From Bradyrhizobium sp. SK17 (GTDB lineage Bacteria > Pseudomonadota > Alphaproteobacteria > Rhizobiales > Xanthobacteraceae): a DNA stretch of 64,000 nucleotides. The stretch's first letter is position 1, and each line of letters starts with the position of its first letter. The stretch lies in the NCBI RefSeq assembly GCF_002831585.1, contig NZ_CP025113.1:7145001-7209000 (forward strand). The letters run 5' to 3'. The translations under genes and the position numbers were made by a program. Of this stretch, positions 33,753 to 42,763 are shown one piece after another. The notes below the pieces were generated by a model that was not told the DNA's origin, did not search any database, and was given only the letters and a program-made list of their open reading frames with translations.

Positions 33753-34742
33753 GTGAGGAGCATCCCGACATATCGCCTGATCGCCGCGGCGATGCTCGTC
33801 GCGATCATCATCATCGGCATCGCGTCGTGTCATGTCGCGGCGCAGTCGGAGTTCATGCGCGGCGACCGCATGCCGTATGACGCGTTCGACAAATTGCCGA
33901 AGACCGACCTCGAGGTCGGCGGCGCGACCATCCATGTCGGCTTCGCGCCCGGCGAAATGGCGCTGCCGAAAGAGAAGATTCTCGATTGGGTGAAGACGTC
34001 GGCAAGGGCCGTCTCCACCTATTATGGACATTTCCCGGTGCAGTCGCTGCGCCTGTTGCTGGTCCCGGTCGACGGCCCGCGGGTGCGCGGCGGCACCACC
34101 TGGGGCTATCGGGGTGCTGCGATCCGGGTGCTGATCGGCCGCGAGGCGAGCGAAGACGACCTGAAGCGGGACTGGGTGATGGTGCACGAGATGGTGCACA
34201 CTGCCCTGCCCGATCTCGACGATCGCTACGCCTGGCTGTCCGAAGGGCTCGCGGTCTACATCGAACCGGTGGCCCGCGTGCAGGCCGGTGACCTCACCGC
34301 GCAGGAGATCTGGCGGGCGATGATGCGCGACATGCCGAAAGGGCTGCCGCAAGCCGGCGACCAGGGCCTCGACAACACCGACACCTGGGGCCGCAAGTAT
34401 TGGGGCGGCGCGCTGTTCTGCCTGCTCGCCGATATCGAGATCCGCAAGCGTAGCGGCAACCGGCTCGGATTGCAGGATGCGATGCGCGGCGTGCTGGCCG
34501 CCGGCGGCAACCACGAAAAGGACTGGACGCTCGCCCGCGTGCTGTCGACCGCCGACCAGGCAGTCGGCGGCGAGGTGTTGACGCACCTGCACGACGAGAT
34601 GGGGCCAAAGCCGGTGACGCCGGACCTTGCCGCGCTATGGCAGGACCTCGGCGTGAAGATGCAAGGCGAGACCGTTGCCTTCGACGACACCGCCCCGCTC
34701 GCCTCAATCCGCAAGGCGATCACCGAACCGCGCGCTCCGTAG
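33753..34742 (+). CDS. membrane-anchored zinc metallopeptidase-like protein (HEMVH)
   Basis: 329 residues from GTG 33753. A hydrophobic N-terminal segment ends IASC, a possible lipobox, so it is probably a lipoprotein or membrane-anchored. The motif WVMVHEMVHTALPDLDDR holds HExxH, and YAWLSEGLAVYIE about 15 residues on supplies the third (Glu) ligand, which is the gluzincin pattern. It begins 26 bases after the DUF2063 stop, so it may be the last gene of the bufferin operon and could process precursor or carry another role. An upstream in-frame ATG at 33681 would overlap the DUF2063 gene. No SD is clear for the GTG start. Confidence 0.75.
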   Translation: MRSIPTYRLIAAAMLVAIIIIGIASCHVAAQSEFMRGDRMPYDAFDKLPKTDLEVGGATIHVGFAPGEMALPKEKILDWVKTSARAVSTYYGHFPVQSLRLLLVPVDGPRVRGGTTWGYRGAAIRVLIGREASEDDLKRDWVMVHEMVHTALPDLDDRYAWLSEGLAVYIEPVARVQAGDLTAQEIWRAMMRDMPKGLPQAGDQGLDNTDTWGRKYWGGALFCLLADIEIRKRSGNRLGLQDAMRGVLAAGGNHEKDWTLARVLSTADQAVGGEVLTHLHDEMGPKPVTPDLAALWQDLGVKMQGETVAFDDTAPLASIRKAITEPRAP

Positions 34743-34847
34743 AGTCTCGCCGCGCTTCGCAACCGCACAGCATACGAGGCCGCTGGCTTTTGGCCACGCA
34801 ATGGCGGACACTTCCCGACCCTTCGCTGCCAGATGAGTCGGAGACCG

Positions 34848-36536
34848 ATGGCCCAAACTCCCGCGCCCCACTCCCCTTGGCCGATCTTCCGTTCACTGGC
34901 CGGCTTCCGGCCCGGCAATCTGCCCGGGGACCTGATCGCGGGACTGACGCTGGCGGCGATCGCGATCCCGGAGCAGATGGCGACCGCGCGCCTCGGCGGC
35001 TTCTCGCCACAAATCGGCTTCTTTGCCTTCATGGCCGGCTCGCTCGGCTTTGCGATGTTCGGCGCCAACCGCTTCCTCTCCTGCGGCGCCGATTCCACGA
35101 TCACGCCGATCTTCGCCGGCGGGCTGGCGCTGATGGCGACCGCCGGCTCACCGGACTATCAGGCGTTCGCGATGGCGCTGGCGCTGATGGTCGGCGTGAT
35201 CATGATCGCCGGCAGCCTGTTCAAGCTCGGCTGGATCGCCAATCTGCTGTCGACGCCGGTGACGGTGGGCTTCCTCGCCGGCATTTCGGTCCACATCCTG
35301 GTCTCGCAACTGCCGGGCGTACTCGGCGTGACCACGCCGGACGGGCCGACGCTCTACAAGCTCGGGGTACTCGCCGAGAAGATCGACCAGACCAATGTCT
35401 ACACGCTGGCGATCGGGCTTGGCGTGCTGGCGCTGGTCGCTGGATCGGAGAAGATCAGCGCCCGGATTCCGGGCGCGCTGATCGGGCTCGTCGTGGCCAC
35501 CATCGCCGTGATCGCCGGGCATCTCGAGAGCAAGGGCGTCAAGGTGGTCGGCACCGTGCCGGGCACGCTGCCCAAGCCGTCATTTCCGGACATCGCGCCG
35601 GAACGATGGATCAAACTGCTGTCGCTCGCGATCCTGATTGCCGTCGTGGTGATGGTGCAAACCGCGGCGACGACGCGCTCGTTCCTGTCCGATCCGGACA
35701 AGCCGGCCGACGTCGATCGCGACTTCCTCGGCGCCGGTGCCGGCAGCCTGCTGGCCGGGCTGTTCGGCGCGTTTCCGGTCAATGCCAGTCCGCCGCGAAC
35801 CGGTATCGTATCGGAGACCGGCGGCCGCACGCAGCTCGCGGGGCTGTTCGCCGCGGCCATCGTGCTCGCGCTGCTCGCCTTCGGTGCGACGCTGTTGCAG
35901 CACGTGCCCGATGCCGCGCTCGGCGGCGTGCTGCTGTTCGTGGCGCTGCGCATCATCCGCGTTGCGCAGATCGTCATGATCTTCAGCCAGTCGTTCTACG
36001 AATTCCTGCTGGTGGTGGCGACAGCCGCCGCGATCATCGTGCTGCCGATCGAGCAAGGCGTCGCGGTCGGCATCGCGCTGTCGCTGCTGCACGGCATCTG
36101 GACCACGACGCGCGGTCGGCTGGTGGAATTCGTCCATGTGCCGGGCACCACGATCTGGTGGCCGGCGGGCCCGCACACGTCCGGCGAGCGCAAGGCCGGC
36201 ATCGCGGTCGTCGGCCTCCAGGCGCCACTGTCGTTCCTCAACGCGGAGGGTTTTCACAGCGGCGTGCTCAAGATGATCAACACGGCGACGCAAAGGCCGC
36301 GGCTCCTGGTGATCGAGGCCAGCGGCATGGTCGAGATCGACTTCACCGCCGCGCAGGGGCTGCGCGACCTGTTTCGCGAATGCCGCGACGACGGCGTGAC
36401 CGTGGCCGTGGCGCGGCTGGAATCCTCCCGCGCGCAGGACGCGTTCGAGCGCTTCGATCTCTACGAGGTGCTGCAACGGAACCACGTCTTCCACAGCGTC
36501 GACGAGGCGGTGCGCACGCTCGGCGGGCAGGCCTAG
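34848..36536 (+). CDS. SulP family anion transporter (SLC26-type)
   Basis: 562 residues from ATG 34848 (ATG 34833 is 5 codons upstream). It has about 12 membrane segments beginning with the SulP signature GDLIAGLTLAAIAIPEQMATARLGG, and a C-terminal STAS domain (about residues 440-555, LLVIEASGMVEIDFTAAQGL). These transport sulfate, bicarbonate or other anions across the inner membrane. The start is chosen because GGAG lies 4 bases upstream of ATG 34848. It is downstream of the metallopeptidase by 105 bases with no link to its role. Confidence 0.92.
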   Translation: MAQTPAPHSPWPIFRSLAGFRPGNLPGDLIAGLTLAAIAIPEQMATARLGGFSPQIGFFAFMAGSLGFAMFGANRFLSCGADSTITPIFAGGLALMATAGSPDYQAFAMALALMVGVIMIAGSLFKLGWIANLLSTPVTVGFLAGISVHILVSQLPGVLGVTTPDGPTLYKLGVLAEKIDQTNVYTLAIGLGVLALVAGSEKISARIPGALIGLVVATIAVIAGHLESKGVKVVGTVPGTLPKPSFPDIAPERWIKLLSLAILIAVVVMVQTAATTRSFLSDPDKPADVDRDFLGAGAGSLLAGLFGAFPVNASPPRTGIVSETGGRTQLAGLFAAAIVLALLAFGATLLQHVPDAALGGVLLFVALRIIRVAQIVMIFSQSFYEFLLVVATAAAIIVLPIEQGVAVGIALSLLHGIWTTTRGRLVEFVHVPGTTIWWPAGPHTSGERKAGIAVVGLQAPLSFLNAEGFHSGVLKMINTATQRPRLLVIEASGMVEIDFTAAQGLRDLFRECRDDGVTVAVARLESSRAQDAFERFDLYEVLQRNHVFHSVDEAVRTLGGQA

Positions 36537-36548
36537 ATTTGATCGAAT

Positions 36549-36634
36549 CGTAGCCCGGATGAAGCGCAGCGCAAGCCGGGTTCCCTCCGCATCTCGATGC
36601 CCCCCGGATTTCGCCTCGCTCCATCCGGGCTACG
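36549..36634. repeat. REP/BIME-like element
   Basis: CGTAGCCCGGATG (36549-36561) and CATCCGGGCTACG (36622-36634) are perfect 13-bp inverted ends enclosing about 60 bases. This is a common rhizobial intergenic element type. It follows the SulP gene. Confidence 0.7.
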
Positions 36635-36789
36635 GGACCGCGGCGAGCATGCGCCTGCACGATTTCGGAATATTGGAAATATGCCCCTGAGTTGCCCGAC
36701 GTGTCAAGCCGCCTGATCGACCGAGGCCGCCGCCGGCTGCTTTGCATGGGGTTGTTTTCGACATTTTTGGCAGGCGCCTTCACTCCGCC

Positions 36790-37182
36790 TCAAGCCTGCT
36801 CGCCCGCCAGCGTCGGATGCTCCTTCAAGACCTCGGCCTTGATCGAGCCGGCATGGATGGCGCGGAACAGCGCCCGCGCGGTCTTGATGTTGTTGGCCTT
36901 CATGCAGAGGCCGACGATCTCGCGCACCGCGGAATCGCGCATCAGCTCGTCGGATATCTTCATCGCGATCTCCATCGCGACCCTGGCGGCGCGCTCATAA
37001 CGCGCGCGCTCGATCTGCTGCCTGTTCGCTGAGAGCCTGCCGGGCGAGCCGACCGCCTCGGCGCAGCCGGCGGCATCGCGGCAGATCGCGCGTATCCGCT
37101 GCGCGGCCTCGATGTCGCCGAGCGGCTGCGCGACCGGATCGTCCCAGATATCCTTCCGCTTGGCCTTGCTGAACAACCACAT
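36790..37182 (-). CDS. hypothetical protein, conserved in bradyrhizobia (inferred)
   Basis: 130 residues, unknown family. Starts MWLFSKAKRKDIWDDP, then a helical, basic and Ala-rich body (residues about 25-130) with GDIEAAQRIRAICRD and MKISDELMRDSAV. One cysteine pair at about 34 and 40. No signal peptide, membrane segment or catalytic motif is visible. ATG 37182 has GCAGGA upstream. It lies 33 bases after the FAD oxidase gene, same strand, and could be cotranscribed. Confidence 0.6.
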   Translation of the reverse strand: MWLFSKAKRKDIWDDPVAQPLGDIEAAQRIRAICRDAAGCAEAVGSPGRLSANRQQIERARYERAARVAMEIAMKISDELMRDSAVREIVGLCMKANNIKTARALFRAIHAGSIKAEVLKEHPTLAGEQA

Positions 37183-37215
37183 CGCCAGGGTCCTGCGGCC
37201 GAACCATCCGATGGA

Positions 37216-38640
37216 TTAAGCGGCGGGGACGATTTTCCCGGGATTGAAGATGTTCTGCGGATCGAGCGCCTGCTTCAGCGCCCGCATCGCGTCGAGCGCC
37301 TCGGGGCCGAGTTCGGCCTTGAGGTATTTCTGCTTGCCCTGGCCAATGCCGTGCTCGCCGGTGCAGGTGCCGTCCATCGCCTGCGCGCGCTCGACCAGGC
37401 GGTGCATGAACTCCTCGCCGCGCGCCATCTCGTCCTTGTCGTTGACGTCGCAGAGCAGCGAGCAGTGGAAATTGCCGTCACCGACATGGCCGACGATCGG
37501 CGACAGCAGATTGAGCCGCTTCAGATCCTCCTCGGTCTCGGTCACGCAATCGGCCAGCCGCGAGATCGGCACGCAGACGTCGGTCGCGACGACGCCGATG
37601 CTGTCGCCGGGGCGCAGCGCCTTGACCGACCAATAGGCGTCATGCCGCGCCTGCCACAACTTGGTGCGGTCTTCCGGCTTGGTGGTCCAGGTGAAGTCGC
37701 CGCCGCCGCATTCGGCGGCGATGTCGCGGAAATTCTTCGACTGCTCGGCGACCTCGACCTCGCTGCCGTGGAATTCGAGCAGCAGCAACGGCGTCTCCGG
37801 CAGCGACAGTTTCGAATAGCTGTTGCAGGCCTTCACCTGCGCGGCGTTCAGCAGTTCGATGCGGGCGACCGGGATGCCGGTCTGGATCGCGAGGATGGTG
37901 GCCTGGCAGGCGCCGCGCACGGTCTCGAACGAACAGGCGGCGGCGGCGATCGTGTCCGGAATGCCGCGCAGGCGGATGGTCAGTTCGGAGATGATGCCGA
38001 GCGTGCCCTCGGCGCCGACGAACAGATGCGTCAGGTCGTAGCCGGCCGACGACTTCTTGGCCCGCGTGCCGGTCGTGATGATCTCGCCGTCGCCGCGCAC
38101 CACCTTCAGCGCCAGCACGTTCTCGCGCATGGTGCCATAGCGCACCGCATTGGTGCCGGAGGCGCGGGTCGAGGTCATGCCGCCGAGCGAGGCGTCGGCG
38201 CCGGGGTCGATGGGGAAGAACAGGCCCTGGTCGCGCAGATGCTCGTTGAGCGCCTTGCGGGTCAGGCCGGGCTGGATCACGCAATCGAGGTCCTCGGCAT
38301 GCACCTCGAGCACCTTGTTCATGTCGCGCAGGTCGATGCAGACGCCACCCGCGGGCGCGTTGACCTGGCCCTCGAGAGAGGTTCCGGTGCCGAACGCGAT
38401 CACCGGCACGCGGTTGGCGGCGCAGATCCGCACCACGTCCTGGATGTCGGCGGTTTCCTGCGCCATGACGACCGCGTCCGGAGGCTGGTTCGGCAGCCAT
38501 GTGGTGGTATGGGCGTGCTGCTCGCGCACCGCCTGAGACGTGACGAGCCGGTTGCCGAACCGCGCCGCCAGCGCGTCGATCGCGCGCTTCAGGGCTTGCG
38601 GTTCGGGTCGCGTCAGATCGCTCGAAATCGTTGTCGCCAC
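37216..38640 (-). CDS. FAD-linked D-2-hydroxyacid dehydrogenase (GlcD/DLD type)
   Basis: 474 residues. The N-terminal FAD-binding PCMH domain (about 40-220) holds VPVIAFGTGTSLEGQ, SLGGMTSTRASGTNAVRYG and DPGADAS; the C-terminal domain has VGHVGDGNFHCSLL with the active-site His, and GEHGIGQGKQKYL. These enzymes oxidise D-lactate, glycolate or other D-2-hydroxy acids, passing electrons to cytochrome c or quinones. GTG 38640 is chosen: GGGAGGAAA lies 8 bases upstream. An earlier ATG at 38676 lacks a site. Preceding the small unknown gene. Confidence 0.92.
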   Translation of the reverse strand: MATTISSDLTRPEPQALKRAIDALAARFGNRLVTSQAVREQHAHTTTWLPNQPPDAVVMAQETADIQDVVRICAANRVPVIAFGTGTSLEGQVNAPAGGVCIDLRDMNKVLEVHAEDLDCVIQPGLTRKALNEHLRDQGLFFPIDPGADASLGGMTSTRASGTNAVRYGTMRENVLALKVVRGDGEIITTGTRAKKSSAGYDLTHLFVGAEGTLGIISELTIRLRGIPDTIAAAACSFETVRGACQATILAIQTGIPVARIELLNAAQVKACNSYSKLSLPETPLLLLEFHGSEVEVAEQSKNFRDIAAECGGGDFTWTTKPEDRTKLWQARHDAYWSVKALRPGDSIGVVATDVCVPISRLADCVTETEEDLKRLNLLSPIVGHVGDGNFHCSLLCDVNDKDEMARGEEFMHRLVERAQAMDGTCTGEHGIGQGKQKYLKAELGPEALDAMRALKQALDPQNIFNPGKIVPAA

Positions 38641-38750
38641 GTCAAATTTCCTCCCGGCTTTAGCCGACCGTGACAAAGCTTGTATAAGGGGTCAAGAGAG
38701 CCTGACTTGAAAAAAGTTCATGCTCGAACGCCAACGGACCGGGATGGGAG

Positions 38751-39263
38751 ATGACTTCAGTGACCGCCAGCGAGATGCCGCTTCCGCCCTCCCCGTTCAA
38801 ATCCTCGGTGATGCAGATCGAGCCGCAATGGATCGACTATAACGGCCATCTCAACATGGCCTACTACAATGTGATGTTCGACCGCGCCATCGACGAGATG
38901 TGGCTGCAACTCGGCATTGGACCGGCCTACATGAAGGAGCGGAAGTGCTCGACCTTCACGGCCGAATGCCATGTCCGCTACCTGCGGGAAATCCATCTCG
39001 GCGATCCCGTGCAGGTTTCGGTGTTCCTGCTCGGCGCCGACGACAAGCGGCTGCACACATTCGAGGAGTTGCGCCATGCCGGCGAGGGCTGGCTGTCCGC
39101 GACCTCGGAGAACCTGACGCTGCACATCGATATGGAGGCGCGCAAGGTGGCGCCGTTTCCGCCCGATATCCGCGCCCGCACCCGCGCCATCGTGGAGAGT
39201 CATGCGGGTGTGCCGCGTCCCGAGGGCATCGGCCGCAACGTGGCGATGCCCTCGGCGAAATGA
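38751..39263 (+). CDS. hot-dog fold thioesterase family protein
   Basis: 170 residues. The acyl-CoA thioesterase fold is seen from QWIDYNGHLNMAYYNVMFDRAIDEM, where Asp/Asn and His of the DYNGHLN motif sit at the active site of the 4-hydroxybenzoyl-CoA thioesterase group; the C-terminal part runs to RARTRAIVESHAG. This group also includes carnitine-pathway betainyl-CoA thioesterases. The substrate is unknown. ATG 38751, preceded by GGGATGGGAG. It is divergent from the FAD oxidase. Confidence 0.88.
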   Translation: MTSVTASEMPLPPSPFKSSVMQIEPQWIDYNGHLNMAYYNVMFDRAIDEMWLQLGIGPAYMKERKCSTFTAECHVRYLREIHLGDPVQVSVFLLGADDKRLHTFEELRHAGEGWLSATSENLTLHIDMEARKVAPFPPDIRARTRAIVESHAGVPRPEGIGRNVAMPSAK

Positions 39264-39317
39264 CATCACGCATTCAGGCGACGTGGCCGCCGGCTCGCGT
39301 GATGAAGTCGCGATTCG

Positions 39318-39491
39318 CTAGACCCGCGTGCGGCCGCGCGCCAGTCCGACCACCGCCGACACCAGGAACAGGATGATGGCGATGAAGAAGATCGCCTTGG
39401 CGATCTCGATCGACGCACCGGCGATGCCGCCGAAGCCCAAAACGCCCGCGATCAGCGCGATGACCAGGAAGGTGACGACCCAGCTCAACAT
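39318..39491 (-). CDS. DUF1328 small membrane protein (YtjA-like)
   Basis: 57 residues. [20 protein letters not shown] then [19 protein letters not shown] and [15 protein letters not shown] match UPF0391/YtjA, a two-membrane-segment small protein often induced by general stress. The start at 39491 has AGAGG upstream. The longer upstream frame is unrelated. There is one GGAAC-like site upstream but no clear EcfG-type promoter. Confidence 0.9.
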   Translation of the reverse strand: MLSWVVTFLVIALIAGVLGFGGIAGASIEIAKAIFFIAIILFLVSAVVGLARGRTRV

Positions 39492-39772
39492 GTTCAGAAC
39501 CTCTGTCTCGTTTCTTCTCGCCGGCTCTCGGCCGACGCCATGACCGAGGAGACAATCCAGCGTGGGAACACAGGTTCCTGAGCGCGAAACCGCGAAATTT
39601 TCGCCGATTTCAGGAACCAAACCGGCTTCGGACTGCTGCCAAAACCGTGACCGCGGTCCGGGATAAAACCTGTCAAAACGGCCGATCAGGCCCTATATGG
39701 CCTTCAATCCCTGCTAAGAAAGCTCCCCTTCACCGTCCCACGGTGCCATCGTGGGGCCGAGACGATTCGCCA

Positions 39773-42286
39773 ATGACCGAGCCGAGCAAATTGCCCCATC
39801 ACGGCGTTCCCGAGCACCAGCCCGCGGCTGGCGGCATCGCCGCGCGTGCGCGGGCGGCCGCCGGTCCGCAATATCTCAATGGCCTCAATCCGGAGCAGCG
39901 CGAAGCGGTCGAGACGCTCGACGGTCCCGTGCTGGTGCTGGCCGGCGCCGGCACCGGCAAGACGCGGGTCTTGACCACGCGCATCGCGCATATCCTGAGC
40001 CAGGGCCGCGCCCGGCCACAGGAAATCCTGTCGGTGACCTTCACCAACAAGGCCGCGCGCGAGATGAAGCTGCGGCTCGGCCAGATGCTCGGCCAGGCGG
40101 TCGAGGGCATGCCGTGGCTCGGCACCTTCCACTCGATCGGCGGCCGCATCCTGCGCATCCATGCCGAGCTGGTGCAGCTCAAATCCAACTTCACGGTGCT
40201 CGACGTCGACGACCAGGTGCGGCTGTTGAAGCAGCTCTTGCAGGCCGAGAACATCGACGACAAGCGCTGGCCGGCGCGGATGCTGGCCGGCCTGATCGAC
40301 AGCTGGAAGAATCGCGGGCTGTCGCCGTCGCAGGTGCCGGCCGGCGAAGCCGCCTCGTTCGGCAACGGCAAGGGCGGCAAGATCTACGCGACCTATCAGG
40401 AGCGGCTGAAGATCCTCAACGCCGCCGATTTCGGCGACCTGCTGCTCGAGAACATCCGGCTGTTCCGCGAGAACCCCGACGTGCTGCGGCAATACCAGAG
40501 CCGCTTCAAGTTCATCCTGGTCGACGAATATCAGGACACCAACGTCGCGCAATATCTGTGGCTGCGCCTGCTGTCGCAGGCGCCGGCACGGCAGGGTCCT
40601 CCGATCTCGGCAATCATTCCCGGCGCGACCGATGCTGAACCGGCGAAGCAAGACGCCGCCGCGCAGCCGGCGCTGGCTCCGCCGTCCGCGCCGCCGCGAA
40701 ACATCTGCTGCGTCGGCGACGACGACCAGTCGATCTATGGTTGGCGCGGCGCCGAGGTCGACAACATCCTGCGCTTCGACCACGATTTCCCCGGCGCCAA
40801 GGTGATCCGGCTCGAGCGCAACTACCGCTCCACCGGCCACATCCTGGCCGCGGCCTCGCACCTGATCGCGCACAATGAAGGCCGGCTCGGCAAGACGCTG
40901 CGCACCGAGGATGTCGACGGCGAGAAGGTCACCGTCACCGGCTCCTGGGATTCGGAAGAGGAAGCGCGCGCGATCGGCGAGGAGCTCGAGGAGCTGCAAC
41001 GCGCCGGCGAGAACCTCAACACCGTCGCCATCCTGGTCCGCGCCTCGTTCCAGATGCGCGAGTTCGAAGACCGCTTCGTCACGCTCGGCCTGCCCTACCG
41101 CGTGATCGGCGGTCCCCGGTTCTATGAGCGCGCCGAGATCCGCGATGCGCTGGCGTATTTGCGCACCATCAATTCGCCCGCCGACGATCTCGCCTTCGAG
41201 CGTATCGTCAACGTGCCCAAACGGGGACTCGGCGACGCCACCGTGCAGCTGCTGCACGACCACGCCCGCAAGCGCCGGATTCCGCTGTTCGAGGCGGCGC
41301 GCGCCGTGGTCGAAACCGACGAGCTGAAGCCGAAGGCGCGCGGCAGCTTGCGCGACCTCGTGATGCAGTTCGACCGCTGGCGCGCCCAGCGCGAGGTCAC
41401 CTCTCACACGGAGCTCGCCGAGATCGTGCTCGACGAGAGCGGCTATACCGAGATGTGGCAGAAGGACCGCTCGGCAGACGCCGCGGGCCGGCTCGACAAC
41501 CTCAAGGAACTGGTGCGTTCGATGGAGGAATTCGAGAACCTGCAAGGGTTTCTCGAACATATCTCGCTGGTGATGGACCGCGACGGCGAGGCCGGCGACG
41601 AGGCGGTGTCGCTGATGACGCTGCATTCGGCCAAGGGCCTGGAGTTCGACAATGTGTTCCTGCCGGGCTGGGAGGAAGGCCTGTTTCCAAGCCAGCGCAC
41701 GCTGGACGAGCAGGGCCGCGCCGGGCTCGAGGAAGAGCGCCGTCTCGCCCATGTCGGGCTGACCCGCGCCCGCCGCCGCGCCAAGATCTATTTCGCCACC
41801 AACCGCCGCATCCATGGCACCTGGTCGACCACGATCCCCTCCCGCTTCCTCGACGAGTTGCCGGCGCACAATGTCGAGATCACCGAATCCAAGGGCGGAT
41901 CGGGCTGGGGCGGCAGCGGCGGCTACGGTGCCTCGCGCTTCGACAACCTCGAATCATTCGGCTCAAGCTATTCGACCCCGGGCTGGCAGCGCGCCCAGGC
42001 CAACCGCAATCGCGGTGGCGGCGGCCGTAGCGGCGGATTCGAGGAGCGGCAGTCGTCGTTTTCCTCGGATAGCTTCAGCCGCAGCAAGCGCGGTCCAATG
42101 GTGATCGAGGGCGAGCTGGTGGCGAAGTCCACCGGCACGACGTCGGAATTTTCGCTGGACGATCGGGTGTTTCACCAGAAATTCGGCTACGGCCATGTGG
42201 TGAAGATCGACGGCAACAAGCTGACCATCGCCTTCGAGAAGGCCGGCGAGAAGAAGGTCGTCGACAGCTTTGTGGAGCGGGCGTGA
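39773..42286 (+). CDS. uvrD: ATP-dependent DNA helicase UvrD/PcrA
   Basis: 837 residues from ATG 39773. Superfamily 1 helicase with Walker A AGAGTGKTRVLTTR (motif I), motif Ia SVTFTNKAAREMK, motif II VDEYQDTN, motif III GDDDQSIYGWRGA, motif IV/V EFDNVFLPGWEEGLFPS and motif VI ARRRAKIYFATNRR region. It unwinds DNA in nucleotide-excision and mismatch repair. A roughly 35-residue Ala/Pro-rich insertion lies between motif II and III, around residues 280-315. The C-terminus is the PcrA-type tail with a beta-rich module FHQKFGYGHVVKID. The annotated ATG has no strong SD; the domain begins at YLNGLNPEQREAVE. Confidence 0.96.
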   Translation: MTEPSKLPHHGVPEHQPAAGGIAARARAAAGPQYLNGLNPEQREAVETLDGPVLVLAGAGTGKTRVLTTRIAHILSQGRARPQEILSVTFTNKAAREMKLRLGQMLGQAVEGMPWLGTFHSIGGRILRIHAELVQLKSNFTVLDVDDQVRLLKQLLQAENIDDKRWPARMLAGLIDSWKNRGLSPSQVPAGEAASFGNGKGGKIYATYQERLKILNAADFGDLLLENIRLFRENPDVLRQYQSRFKFILVDEYQDTNVAQYLWLRLLSQAPARQGPPISAIIPGATDAEPAKQDAAAQPALAPPSAPPRNICCVGDDDQSIYGWRGAEVDNILRFDHDFPGAKVIRLERNYRSTGHILAAASHLIAHNEGRLGKTLRTEDVDGEKVTVTGSWDSEEEARAIGEELEELQRAGENLNTVAILVRASFQMREFEDRFVTLGLPYRVIGGPRFYERAEIRDALAYLRTINSPADDLAFERIVNVPKRGLGDATVQLLHDHARKRRIPLFEAARAVVETDELKPKARGSLRDLVMQFDRWRAQREVTSHTELAEIVLDESGYTEMWQKDRSADAAGRLDNLKELVRSMEEFENLQGFLEHISLVMDRDGEAGDEAVSLMTLHSAKGLEFDNVFLPGWEEGLFPSQRTLDEQGRAGLEEERRLAHVGLTRARRRAKIYFATNRRIHGTWSTTIPSRFLDELPAHNVEITESKGGSGWGGSGGYGASRFDNLESFGSSYSTPGWQRAQANRNRGGGGRSGGFEERQSSFSSDSFSRSKRGPMVIEGELVAKSTGTTSEFSLDDRVFHQKFGYGHVVKIDGNKLTIAFEKAGEKKVVDSFVERA

Positions 42287-42349
42287 CAGAACAGCCTTCG
42301 CTGTTCGTAGCCCTTGACCCCAATTGAATTCACGGGTTGAGATGGCTGC

Positions 42350-42763
42350 ATGGTCCGGGGAGGTTTTTTCCTTTTTGTCATCGCGCTCACTGCGCCGTCG
42401 CTGGCGGTCGCGGAGACGATGAGCTTTGGCGATTCCGCGGCCCAGCTCGCCAAGGCCTGCGGCGCCGACATCACCGCCAACTGCCGCGGCGTCAACCTCG
42501 ACTCCAACCGCCTCAAGGAATGCCTGTCGCGCAACCGCGACGTGATCTCGCCGACCTGCAAGGAGAGCTACTTCTCCACCCTCGATGCGATCCAGAAGCG
42601 GATCGCGGCGCGGGTGACCGTTGCCAACGCCTGCACCCGCGAGATCGTCAAGGTGTGCGGCGGCTCGACCAAGGAGACCAGCAAATCGGTGCCCTGCCTG
42701 GTCGCCGCCAAGGGCCTCAGCCGCAATTGCAGCCAGGCGATCAATGACGCGGGGTATCAATGA
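42350..42763 (+). CDS. secreted cysteine-rich repeat (GLG1-like) protein
   Basis: 137 residues. Signal peptide about 1-21 (SLAVAE). The body has ten cysteines in two similar units: ACGADITANCRGV...ECLSRNRDVISPTC and ACTREIVKVCGGS...CLVAAKGLSRNC. This is the cysteine-rich repeat of the GLG1 type, found in bacterial periplasmic proteins of unknown role. It overlaps the next OmpA-like gene by 4 bases, so the two probably function together at the envelope. Confidence 0.85.
   Translation: MVRGGFFLFVIALTAPSLAVAETMSFGDSAAQLAKACGADITANCRGVNLDSNRLKECLSRNRDVISPTCKESYFSTLDAIQKRIAARVTVANACTREIVKVCGGSTKETSKSVPCLVAAKGLSRNCSQAINDAGYQ

Noticed and set aside
34637..36553. A 638-residue plus-strand frame overlapping the SulP gene
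   Set aside because: The SulP frame (34848-36536) shows the membrane and STAS motifs; the other is Arg-rich and lacks them.
39492..39772. An EcfG-type (GGAAC-N16/17-CGTT) promoter upstream of the DUF1328 gene
   Set aside because: GGAAC occurs, but no CGTT follows at the correct spacing.
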